Notes: generated from the letters alone by a model not told the origin. Counted from the stretch's first letter, positions 1 to 5,442 are shown. The stretch: 5,733 bases of DNA from Castellaniella sp. UBA6218 (GCA_002421865.1 DISE01000106.1:1-5733); one strand, 5' to 3'. Numbers and translations are program-made.

Positions 1-116
1 TCAAGCCCGCCAAGATCAACACCGGTTACGAACTGTCCGTGCCGCTGTTCTGCAACATTGGCGACAAGATCGAAATCGATACCCGCACCAACGAATACCG
101 CAGCCGGGTGATGTGA
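1..116 (+). CDS. efp: Elongation factor P, C-terminal end (5' truncated by window)
   Basis: This is the last 37 complete codons of an ORF that enters from outside the window and ends at TGA 114-116. The tail contains PLFCNIGDKIEIDTRTNEY and then RSRVM. This matches the conserved end of the third (OB-fold) domain of bacterial EF-P, where VPLF, GD.I.(V/I)DTR and EY.SRV are hallmarks. EF-P binds ribosomes stalled on consecutive prolines and promotes peptide-bond formation. The modified residue in domain I, which would show whether it is lysylated or rhamnosylated, lies outside the window. The paralogue EfpL/YeiP has a similar fold, but I judge this tail closer to canonical EF-P. A strong terminator begins 20 bp after the stop, so efp is the last gene of its transcript. 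Confidence 0.9.
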   Translation, partial: KPAKINTGYELSVPLFCNIGDKIEIDTRTNEYRSRVM

Positions 117-135
117 TTTCCGCGCCGCGAATGCG

Positions 136-162
136 AAAAACCGGGCCCAGGCCCGGTTTTTT
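136..162. terminator. Bidirectional intrinsic terminator between efp and the DUF1178 gene
   Basis: The stem CCGGGC (141-146) and GCCCGG (151-156) encloses a 4-nt loop. It is flanked by five A on the left (136-140) and six T on the right (157-162). On the plus strand it is a textbook Rho-independent terminator just after the efp stop. Read on the minus strand, the A run becomes a U tract, so it can also end the convergent transcript carrying the DUF1178 gene, whose stop is at 205. The A/T tracts can extend the stem to 11 bp. Confidence 0.9.
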
Positions 163-204
163 CATTTTCTTCGCCCGCGATTCCCATGCGGACGAGGCAG
201 GCGC

Positions 205-687
205 CTATTGCAGCCGGTCGTCGTCCAGGATATCGGGAATCGGCATGATGGAAATGCCTTCGTCCACCAGCTCACGGCATTCCTCGACCGAAGCCGTGCC
301 GCGGATGGGACGTTCCTCGATCTCGCCGCTGTGCATGCGGCGGGCCTCGTCGGCAAACCGGGCGCCGACATCATCGGTCTGACGCACGATGCGGCGGATC
401 TGGCGCAGGACTTCGGCCTGCAGGCGGGCCATCTGATCGCCGGACGGCGCCGCGACCGCCGCTCTGGCCTGGGGCGCGGAGTCGGCGCGCGGGGTGGCCG
501 GTTCGGTGCGCAAGTGACTGACGTTCAGGTGCGGGGCCGAAACCCGGCGCGTGATCTGGTCGCTATGGCAGACGGGGCAGCGCACCAGTCCCTGGGACAA
601 TTGGTCCTGATAGCTGTCCTGTGACGAGAACCAGCCTTCGAAGACGTGTTCATGCTCGCACGAGAGGTCGAATACTTTAAGTGTCAT
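205..687 (-). CDS. DUF1178 family small zinc-ribbon-like protein
   Basis: The protein is 160 aa when read from ATG at 687. It begins MTLKVFDLSCEHEHVFEGWF and has a CPVC pair at residues 37-40. With Cys10 (and possibly His12/His14) this forms a plausible zinc-binding knuckle. The N-terminal L.C....FEGWF pattern is typical of DUF1178. So is the C-terminal block FADEARRMHSGEIEERPIRG followed by GISIMPIP. The middle (about residues 60-95) is a variable Ala/Pro-rich linker. The biochemical function is unknown and the protein is probably cytoplasmic, since no signal peptide or membrane segment is visible. The start is ambiguous: an in-frame TTG two codons upstream (693) overlaps the TGA of the nuclease gene, while the ATG lies 2 nt after that TGA. 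No strong Shine-Dalgarno is visible for either, so translation is probably coupled to the upstream nuclease gene. It is the last gene of the minus-strand block, ending in the shared terminator. Confidence 0.88.
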   Translation of the reverse strand: MTLKVFDLSCEHEHVFEGWFSSQDSYQDQLSQGLVRCPVCHSDQITRRVSAPHLNVSHLRTEPATPRADSAPQARAAVAAPSGDQMARLQAEVLRQIRRIVRQTDDVGARFADEARRMHSGEIEERPIRGTASVEECRELVDEGISIMPIPDILDDDRLQ

Positions 688-689
688 GA

Positions 690-1295
690 TCAACAGATGG
701 AGGTTGATCGGCCATTTTCAAGCGCATCCCAGCATTGCCAGCGCCAATCCCAGGGCGCAATGGCGCCGGGCTGGCGCCACAGGCCCAGGCGCCGGTCCCG
801 CGCCTGGCGCTCCAGACCGGTCATGGCCTCGTCGCGCAGGTATTTGCCACCGCCCTGCCGGTTGGCCCAGGCCAGACCGGTCTCGACCATGACGCGATTG
901 GCCGTACGGCCGTCGGGCAGCGGCACGTCGCAGACGTCACGCGCGTAGCGGTCCCGCTCGAAGCAGCGCAGGGTCAGTGTCTTGCCGGCCACCAGGTCGG
1001 CCAGGGCCTTGCGGGCCGCCTGGGCGAACGGCTGACCAGGCCGCTGGCGGCCATGTCCGGTTTCCGGAGCGTCGATGCTGGCCAGCCTGACCCGGTGACG
1101 GTCACGCCCGGCCAGCAGCGTCAGGGTATCGCCGTCGGACACATTCACGATCCGCCCCTGAAGCGCATAGGCAGCCTCCGCCAGGGCCGGCCGGATCAGG
1201 CCGGCGAGGGCCATGCAGAATGCCAGGAGGAGCCCGGCCGGCGGGATCCGGGCGGAAGCGGAGCGTCGGGCGCATGCGGACGAAACAGAAATCAT
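690..1295 (-). CDS. Exported thermonuclease-family (staphylococcal nuclease-like) protein
   Basis: The protein is 201 aa. An N-terminal signal peptide has a basic region (Arg10, Arg11, Arg16), a hydrophobic core at about residues 20-34 and a likely signal peptidase I site after PALA (residue 39), so it is periplasmic or secreted. The mature part is one SNase domain. It has DGDT (Asp54/Asp56, calcium site), VRLASIDAPE with Arg70, Asp75 and Glu78, and DRYARDV with Arg119. These correspond to the catalytic and metal residues of the family, so it is predicted to be an active Ca-dependent phosphodiesterase on DNA/RNA. Four mature cysteines (111, 122, 188, 201) could form disulfides in the periplasm. 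The C-terminal IAPWDWRW motif is usual in bacterial family members. An in-frame GTG at 1337 would add 14 residues before the signal peptide and looks less likely. It lies 78 nt after the aidB-like gene and 2 nt before the DUF1178 start. Confidence 0.9.
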   Translation of the reverse strand: MISVSSACARRSASARIPPAGLLLAFCMALAGLIRPALAEAAYALQGRIVNVSDGDTLTLLAGRDRHRVRLASIDAPETGHGRQRPGQPFAQAARKALADLVAGKTLTLRCFERDRYARDVCDVPLPDGRTANRVMVETGLAWANRQGGGKYLRDEAMTGLERQARDRRLGLWRQPGAIAPWDWRWQCWDALENGRSTSIC

Positions 1296-1301
1296 GCGCC
1301 C

Positions 1302-1307
1302 ATTGTA
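1302..1307 (-). promoter_or_regulatory. Possible -10 element (TACAAT) for the thermonuclease gene
   Basis: The minus strand reads TACAAT followed by six bases (GGGCGC) and then the ATG at 1295. If used as a -10 hexamer, the start point would fall on or next to the ATG and give a leaderless or nearly leaderless mRNA. This would fit the lack of a Shine-Dalgarno before this ATG. I see no convincing -35 hexamer at 16-18 bp spacing, so this is a weak candidate. Read-through from the aidB-like gene is the alternative. Confidence 0.25.
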
Positions 1308-1373
1308 GTGGCGCAACGGCGGTGTGGCCTGTTGCACGAATCAAGGGGATTGCGCAGTTCGTCCGGACAGACC

Positions 1374-3017
1374 CTAGTCCGGCCAGGCCCGCCGCAACAG
1401 CGCGTCCGAGGACAGCGCCGTTGGCCGGGCGCCGAACGCGTCTCCGCCGGCGACGCCCAGGCGGCTATCCACGAAGGGGCGGGACACCGCATCGGGCGCA
1501 TGGCGCAGCAGCAGATCCGCCTGAACCAGCAGCACCAGATCCCGGGCGATCATCCGGGCCATCGCCTGCTGCCCGTCCGCGTCGAGCGCCAGAGCCGCCA
1601 GCAGGCGGTCGGCCGCGGCCCGCAAGGCCGGCTCGCCCGGATGCGCCCGGCCCAGCCCATCGACCATCCGGGCGACGGATCGGGGTTCCTGACGGACGGC
1701 CCGCAGCACATCCAGGCACATGACGTTGCCCGAGCCTTCCCAGATGGAATTCACCGGCGCCTCGCGGTACAGGCGGGCCATGGGGCCGTCCTCGACGTAA
1801 CCGTTGCCGCCCCAGACCTCCATGCATTCGGCCGTCACGTCGATGGCCCGCTTGCAGACCCAGAATTTCGCCGCCGGCGTCAGCAGTCGTCGCAGCGCCT
1901 GTTCGGCGGGCTCTTCGGGATGGTCGAAGGCACGCGCCAGACGCAGCGCCAGGGCGGTGGCGGCTTCGCTTTCCAGGGCCAGGTCGGCCAGAACCTGCCG
2001 CATCAGGGGCTGATCGATCAACAGGCGGCCGAAGGCCCGTCGGCGGCGGGCATGGTGGAGGCCCTGGACCAGTGCCTGGCGCATCAGGGCCGCGCTGCCC
2101 AGCACACAGTCCAGGCGGGTGCAGGACGCCATTTCGATCAGTGTGGCGATACCCCGGCCCGCCTCGCCGATCCGGCGCGCCATCGCGCCCTCGAACTCGA
2201 CCTCGGCGCTGGCGTTGGAACGATTGCCCAGCTTGTCCTTGAGCCGCAGGATGCGCACCGGATTGCGGCGACCGTCGTCCAGCCAGCGGGGCATGTAGAA
2301 GCAGGAATGTCCGTCACCTTCCCGCGCCAGCACCAGGTGCGCGTCCGACATGGGCGAGGAAAAGAACCATTTGTGGCCCGTCAGGCGGAACCAGTCCCCG
2401 CCCTGCGGCTCGGCCCGGCTCAGGTTGGCGCGCAGATCGGAACCGCCCTGCCGCTCGGTCATGCCCATGCCGATCATCATGGCGCGTTTGCCCGCCAGGG
2501 GAGCGTCGCGCCCGTCATACTCGCGGCCGGCCAGCAGCGGCCGGATATCGGCGAACCAGGGCTCGCGCGCCAGCAGCGGAATGGCGGCGCTGGTCATGGT
2601 CACCGGACACAGGGAACCGGCCTCGACCTGGCCGTGCATCAGATAATGCGCGGCCCTGGCCACCTGCGCACCTGGCCCCGGATCGGTCCAGGCGCCGCCG
2701 TGCATGCCCTGGGCGAAGGCCAGCGACAGGAATTCGGACCACCCGGGATGGAATTCCACCACGTCGATGCGCGCGCCCCGGCGGTCGAACGCCCGCAGTT
2801 CCGGGCACTGGCGGTTGACTTCGGCGGCCAGCCGGAACAGTCCGGCGCGTCCCAGCCGGGCGCCCCAGGCTTCCAGTTCGGCCTCTCGCCCACCGGCGCC
2901 TTCGCGGCGCACGCCTTCGACCAGCGCATCGTCCGTCAGGTAAAGATTGCAGTCGGGCAGATCCGGCACCTGGTTGTCGGCCCCCGGCGACGCCCGCGCC
3001 ATGTCTTCGAGATGCAT
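1374..3017 (-). CDS. aidB: AidB-like acyl-CoA dehydrogenase family flavoprotein
   Basis: The protein is 547 aa, close to the 541 aa of E. coli AidB, and I recognise collinear similarity along its whole length. The N-terminal part has DCNLYLTDDAL and VRREGAG. VEAGSLCP lies at about 131-138. The flavoprotein signature GMGMTERQGGSD spans 183-194. Then come LTGHKWFFSSPMSDAHLVLA (212-231) and KDKLGNRSNASAEVEF (260-275). MEVWGGNGYVEDGP (399-412) is followed by PVNSIWEGSGN (421-431). Glu427 sits where acyl-CoA dehydrogenases carry their catalytic base. The C-terminal 110 residues match the extra domain that binds DNA in E. coli AidB. AidB is an FAD protein of the adaptive response to alkylation and is thought to shield DNA or detoxify alkylating agents; its substrate is uncertain. 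The start at 3017 is chosen because GGGAGGA lies 6 nt upstream; codons further 5' would overlap that site. It heads a minus-strand block with the nuclease and DUF1178 genes and is divergent from the DUF423 gene. No frameshift or missing motif is seen. Confidence 0.92.
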   Translation of the reverse strand: MHLEDMARASPGADNQVPDLPDCNLYLTDDALVEGVRREGAGGREAELEAWGARLGRAGLFRLAAEVNRQCPELRAFDRRGARIDVVEFHPGWSEFLSLAFAQGMHGGAWTDPGPGAQVARAAHYLMHGQVEAGSLCPVTMTSAAIPLLAREPWFADIRPLLAGREYDGRDAPLAGKRAMMIGMGMTERQGGSDLRANLSRAEPQGGDWFRLTGHKWFFSSPMSDAHLVLAREGDGHSCFYMPRWLDDGRRNPVRILRLKDKLGNRSNASAEVEFEGAMARRIGEAGRGIATLIEMASCTRLDCVLGSAALMRQALVQGLHHARRRRAFGRLLIDQPLMRQVLADLALESEAATALALRLARAFDHPEEPAEQALRRLLTPAAKFWVCKRAIDVTAECMEVWGGNGYVEDGPMARLYREAPVNSIWEGSGNVMCLDVLRAVRQEPRSVARMVDGLGRAHPGEPALRAAADRLLAALALDADGQQAMARMIARDLVLLVQADLLLRHAPDAVSRPFVDSRLGVAGGDAFGARPTALSSDALLRRAWPD

Positions 3018-3023
3018 CCAATG

Positions 3024-3030
3024 TCCTCCC
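3024..3030 (-). promoter_or_regulatory. Shine-Dalgarno site fixing the aidB-like start
   Basis: On the minus strand GGGAGGA lies six bases before the ATG at 3017, an almost perfect anti-16S match at ideal spacing. It rules out the in-frame GTG/ATG codons 18-24 nt further upstream, which would place this site inside the coding region. Confidence 0.75.
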
Positions 3031-3140
3031 GCCATGACCACCAGCCCAGTCTACCCGCGATTCCCGGCGGAAGACAGGTCATGCGCCCCCAAGGCGCCGG
3101 GGGTCCTCCCCGCGCGACCGGCGCTTCCGGTCCGCACGGA

Positions 3141-3146
3141 TACAAT
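3141..3146 (+). promoter_or_regulatory. Possible -10 element (TACAAT) for the DUF423 gene
   Basis: TACAAT lies 29 bp before the GTG start, in the 158-bp gap between the divergent aidB-like and DUF423 genes. A start point near 3153 would give a leader of about 23 nt containing the GGAG site. No good -35 is seen at normal spacing. The same gap also holds a C5/G5 inverted repeat (3086-3090 with 3099-3103) around GGCGCC, of unknown meaning. I could not find a convincing minus-strand promoter for the aidB-like gene. Confidence 0.3.
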
Positions 3147-3164
3147 CGACCCGTGACTCATTCC

Positions 3165-3168
3165 GGAG
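3165..3168 (+). promoter_or_regulatory. Ribosome binding site supporting a GTG start of the DUF423 gene
   Basis: GGAG lies seven bases before GTG 3176. The overlapping ATG at 3174 is immediately followed by TGA and cannot start a protein, so the GTG is the usable start. Confidence 0.65.
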
Positions 3169-3175
3169 ACCCGAT

Positions 3176-3556
3176 GTGACACCCCGTTTCCTGATTCTGT
3201 GCGGCGCCCTGGTCCTGGCGCTGGGCGTGGCCGCCGGCGCCTTCGGGGCGCACGGCCTGCGGCGGCTGGTCGCCCCCGATCTGCTCGAGGTCTGGCGCAC
3301 CGCCGCCCAATACCAGTTGATCCATGGCGCCGGGCTGCTGCTGGTGGCCGCCCTGTGGCCACGCCTGGCACCGTCGCCGGCCGCCTGGGCGGGCGGCCTG
3401 ATGCTGGCGGGGTTGATCGTCTTCAGCGGCAGCCTGTATGCGCTGGTGCTGACGGGCACACGTGCCCTGGGCGCCATCACGCCAGCCGGCGGCCTGCTGA
3501 TGATCCTGTCCTGGCTGACCCTCGCCTGGGCGGCCTGGATGAGTCGGGACATATGA
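3176..3556 (+). CDS. DUF423 (YgdD-like) small inner-membrane protein
   Basis: The protein is 126 aa and starts at GTG with a GGAG site 7 nt upstream. Family hallmarks are GAFGAHGL (residues 21-28), W.TA.QYQ..H (40-50), FSGSLYAL.L (83-92) and LGAITPAGG (98-106). Four hydrophobic segments at about 5-25, 47-61, 70-92 and 100-121 predict a four-helix integral membrane protein. The length is normal for the family. No biochemical function is established; it is widespread in proteobacteria. The last codons and the stop (GAC ATA TGA) run into the left arm of a 13-bp inverted repeat. The extreme C-terminus (Ser-Arg-Asp-Ile) may therefore have been shaped by insertion of that repeat. The gene is transcribed divergently from the aidB-like gene and toward the deaminase operon. 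Confidence 0.9.
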   Translation: MTPRFLILCGALVLALGVAAGAFGAHGLRRLVAPDLLEVWRTAAQYQLIHGAGLLLVAALWPRLAPSPAAWAGGLMLAGLIVFSGSLYALVLTGTRALGAITPAGGLLMILSWLTLAWAAWMSRDI

Positions 3557-3580
3557 CAGTCCATTGAGGACTGTCATATG
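3550..3580. repeat. Perfect 13-bp inverted repeat across the DUF423 stop codon
   Basis: The left arm CATATGACAGTCC (3550-3562) and right arm GGACTGTCATATG (3568-3580) are exact reverse complements separated by ATTGA. The left arm contains the DUF423 TGA stop. The transcript would form a stable hairpin, but no T tract follows, so it is not a classical intrinsic terminator. It could protect the 3' end or attenuate read-through into the deaminase gene. The right arm runs directly into the first 33-bp direct repeat, sharing base 3580. The whole may therefore be one repetitive element with a partial inverted copy on its left. Confidence 0.85.
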
Positions 3581-3612
3581 CCAGACGAATCAGAGCGCCT
3601 TGCAAGGCGCGA
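3580..3612. repeat. 33-bp direct repeat, copy 1, with 16-bp palindrome
   Basis: The copy begins GCCAGACGAATC and ends GGCGCGA. It contains GCGCCTTGCAAGGCGC at 3595-3610, a perfect 16-bp palindrome. The copy at 3646-3678 matches it at 31 of 33 positions. The two copies start 66 bp apart. It lies in noncoding DNA between the DUF423 and deaminase genes. The origin is unknown; a REP-like or miniature mobile element is an inference. Confidence 0.85.
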
Positions 3613-3645
3613 GGTGGAGGGCTGCCCCGGCTGGAGATGCTCCGT

Positions 3646-3678
3646 GCCAGACGAATCCGAGCGCCTTGCAAGCCGCGA
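3646..3678. repeat. 33-bp direct repeat, copy 2, with imperfect palindrome
   Basis: This second copy differs from the first at two positions (A to C at repeat position 13, G to C at position 28). The second change puts one mismatch into the palindrome (GCGCCTTGCAAGCCGC, 3661-3676). The 33-bp stretch between the copies is unrelated and contains a small GGAG-ATG-CTCC hairpin-like motif (3633-3643, offset by one base). The upstream GGACTGTCATAT half seen beside copy 1 is absent here. The deaminase promoter candidate begins 15 bp downstream. Confidence 0.85.
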
Positions 3679-3692
3679 CGCAGCCCCCTGCC

Positions 3693-3698
3693 TATAAT
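3693..3698 (+). promoter_or_regulatory. Consensus -10 element (TATAAT) for the deaminase-glycosylase operon
   Basis: A perfect TATAAT lies 30 bp before the deaminase ATG, giving a leader of roughly 24 nt. The only TTG-containing -35-like hexamer nearby is TTGCAA (3666-3671), inside the palindrome of repeat copy 2. Its 21-bp spacing is longer than optimal, so the -35 is uncertain. No strong Shine-Dalgarno precedes the ATG. Confidence 0.5.
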
Positions 3699-3728
3699 GG
3701 GAGCCCGTTGAGCCCGACTGGAACCCCC

Positions 3729-4769
3729 ATGGCCGACTCCCACGATCACGAATGGCGCGACTGGCTGCGCACGCTGCCCAAGGCCGAACTGCACCTGCAC
3801 ATCGAAGGCACGCTCGAACCGGAAATGATGTTCGAACTGGCCGGGCGCAATGGCGTCACCCTGCCTTACGCGGACGTCCAGGCCGTCCGCGACGCCTACC
3901 GGTTCACCGACCTGCAGTCCTTCCTGGACCTGTACTACGCCGGCGCCGGCGTTCTGGTCACGGAACAGGATTTCCATGACCTGGCCATGGCCTACCTGCG
4001 CCGTGCCCACGCCGACGGCGTCGTTCACGCGGAACTCATGTTCGACCCGCAGACGCACACACAGCGTGGCATCGCGATGGACACCGTGTTCGCAGGGCTG
4101 GCGCGCGCCCTGCGCGAGGCCCGCGACACCTTGGGCATCAGCGGCTATCTGCTGCTCAGTTTCCTGCGGCACCTGTCCGAAGACGATGCATTCGCCACGC
4201 TGGAAGCCGCGCTGCCGCTGCGCGAGGCCTATGCCGACCTGTGGATCGGCATAGGCCTGGACTCGTCCGAGCGCGGCAATCCGCCGGAAAAATTCGCCCG
4301 GGTCTATGCGCGCTGCGCCGAGCTGGGCTTTCGGCTGGTGGCCCACGCGGGCGAGGAAGGTCCGGCCGAATATGTACGCGGCGCCCTGGACACCCTCAGG
4401 GTCGCCCGTATCGACCACGGCGTGCGCAGCAGCGAGGATCCCGAACTGCTGAGGGACCTGATCCGGCGCCGCGTGCCGCTGACGGTCTGCCCCCTGTCGA
4501 ACCTGAAACTGGGCGTGGTCCGTGACCTGCGCGACCACAACCTGGCCCGGTTGCTTCGGGCGGGCGCGATCGTGACCCTCAATTCAGACGATCCGGCCTA
4601 TTTCGGCGGTTACGTGCTGGACAACTACGTCGCCAGCGCCGAAGCCCTGGACCTGTCCCGCGACGAGCTGGTCACGCTGGCCGCCAACAGCCTGAAGGCT
4701 TCGTTCCTGCCCCCGGCCGAGCAGTCACGGCTGATGGACCGGCTGTCAGCCGCGGCGGGCCAAGGCTGA
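3729..4769 (+). CDS. Adenine deaminase (adenosine/adenine deaminase family)
   Basis: The protein is 346 aa, an amidohydrolase-superfamily TIM barrel of the adenosine deaminase family. Metal and catalytic residues are all present: His22 and His24 in PKAELHLHIEGTLEPE, His206 and Glu209 in VAHAGEEGP, His230 in RIDHGVR, and Asp287/Asp288 in LNSDDPAYFGGY. Several stretches are those I associate with the bacterial/fungal adenine deaminase branch (Pseudomonas PA0148 and yeast Aah1 type), not true adenosine deaminases: HIEGTLEPE in place of H.HLDG, FLDLYYAGA (65-73), FDPQTHT (105-111), LSFLRHLSEDDA (143-154) and GLDSSE (176-181). It is therefore predicted to convert free adenine to hypoxanthine and ammonia in cytoplasmic purine salvage. 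Adenosine deaminase remains the alternative, and many databases would use that name (add). ATG 3729 is chosen because family similarity begins shortly after it. The frame is open upstream to a TTG at 3564, but that part is the repeat DNA. The glycosylase gene follows after one base. Confidence 0.9.
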   Translation: MADSHDHEWRDWLRTLPKAELHLHIEGTLEPEMMFELAGRNGVTLPYADVQAVRDAYRFTDLQSFLDLYYAGAGVLVTEQDFHDLAMAYLRRAHADGVVHAELMFDPQTHTQRGIAMDTVFAGLARALREARDTLGISGYLLLSFLRHLSEDDAFATLEAALPLREAYADLWIGIGLDSSERGNPPEKFARVYARCAELGFRLVAHAGEEGPAEYVRGALDTLRVARIDHGVRSSEDPELLRDLIRRRVPLTVCPLSNLKLGVVRDLRDHNLARLLRAGAIVTLNSDDPAYFGGYVLDNYVASAEALDLSRDELVTLAANSLKASFLPPAEQSRLMDRLSAAAGQG

Positions 4770-4770
4770 C

Positions 4771-5394
4771 ATGCCCGGCATCGCCCGGCTCGTCACACCC
4801 GCCGACCCGATCCAGGGCGATTGCCGGCGGCTCGACCGCGCCTTCTACAACCGTCCCGCCGAAACCGTGGCCCGCGACCTGCTGGGCCGCCTGCTGGTGC
4901 ACGACGCGCCGGACGGGCTACGCATCGGCCGCATCGTCGAGGTCGAGGCCTACCTGGGCCCCGGCGATCTGGCGGCCCACACCTCGCGTGGACGCACGGC
5001 GCGCACCAAGGCCATGTTCGGCCCGCCGGGCCACGCCTATGTCTATCTGATCTACGGCATGCACCATTGCATGAACGTCGTCACAGGCCCCGAGGGCAGC
5101 GGCACGGCCGTGCTGCTGCGGGCGCTGGCGCCCGTGCGGGGCCTGGACACGTCCACCAGCGGACCGGGCCGGTTGTGCCGCGCCATGGGCGTGACCCGGG
5201 ACCACTACGGCATCGATCTGTGCGGCGACACCCTGTGGCTCGCCCGGGACGACACCCCAGCGCCCACCGAGATCGCCGCAGGCCCGCGCATCGGCGTGGA
5301 CTACGCGGGCGAGTGGGCCGCGAAACCCTTGCGCTTCTTCGTGCCGGGCCACCCGGCGGTCAGCCGGGCGCCGAAACCGAAAACCAAAGGGTAG
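4771..5394 (+). CDS. mpg: 3-methyladenine DNA glycosylase, AAG/MPG family
   Basis: The protein is 207 aa, the usual size for bacterial members of the alkyladenine DNA glycosylase family. It excises 3-methyladenine, hypoxanthine and other damaged purines from DNA to start base excision repair. By alignment with human AAG from memory, RIVEVEAYLG carries catalytic Glu59 (human Glu125) and Tyr61 (Tyr127). AAH has His70 (His136). VYLIYGMHHCMN has the intercalating Tyr92 (Tyr159) and Asn102 (Asn169). VLLRAL.P has Arg117 (Arg182). The C-terminal blocks GPGRLCRAMGV (about 136-146) and AGEWAAKPLRFFV are also typical. All key residues are intact. The ATG lies one base after the deaminase TGA, with a weak AAGG site at 4762-4765 inside the end of that gene, so the two genes are almost certainly co-transcribed and translationally coupled. 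The first 20 residues are not conserved family sequence. Confidence 0.93.
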   Translation: MPGIARLVTPADPIQGDCRRLDRAFYNRPAETVARDLLGRLLVHDAPDGLRIGRIVEVEAYLGPGDLAAHTSRGRTARTKAMFGPPGHAYVYLIYGMHHCMNVVTGPEGSGTAVLLRALAPVRGLDTSTSGPGRLCRAMGVTRDHYGIDLCGDTLWLARDDTPAPTEIAAGPRIGVDYAGEWAAKPLRFFVPGHPAVSRAPKPKTKG

Positions 5395-5442
5395 GCCGGT
5401 CCTGCCTGTGCGGTGTGGCCCGCGATCCCCCGCCTTTCGCTG

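Noticed and set aside
208..624. A 138-codon plus-strand frame opposite the DUF1178 gene
   Set aside because: The minus-strand protein has conserved cysteines and family motifs; the plus-strand product has none and no ribosome site.
1361..1380. GTCCGG repeats around the aidB-like stop codon as a terminator
   Set aside because: The repeats are a short direct repeat and an 8-bp palindrome (GTCCGGAC) with no usable stem-loop plus T tract on the minus strand.
3082..3086. GCGCA upstream of the aidB-like gene (minus strand) as part of an Ada box
   Set aside because: The A-rich half expected before GCGCA is missing (the flanking bases are G/C), so a 5-bp match in GC-rich DNA is not evidence for Ada control.
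735..3179. An 814-codon open frame on the plus strand, antisense to both the nuclease and aidB-like genes
   Set aside because: It spans two well-supported minus-strand genes and the gap between them. Its translation is rich in Gly/Gln/Arg/His with no recognisable domain, and stop-free antisense frames are common at this GC content.
3079..3577. Minus-strand frames of 139-161 codons opposite the DUF423 gene
   Set aside because: They are antisense to a clear four-helix membrane protein and overlap the divergent regulatory region; the composition is low-complexity Gln/Arg/Ala.
3550..3580. Inverted repeat as a classical intrinsic terminator
   Set aside because: The stem is strong, but CCAGACG follows it instead of a T run, so it is recorded as a repeat/hairpin only.
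3580..3678. Direct repeats as a CRISPR array
   Set aside because: There are only two copies with one 33-bp spacer, the repeats carry full-length palindromes, no cas genes are in view, and they sit in an ordinary intergenic gap.
3477..4538. A 353-codon minus-strand frame opposite the deaminase
   Set aside because: It is a GC-driven shadow of the deaminase gene, whose motifs are complete on the plus strand. The opposite translation has no recognisable family features.
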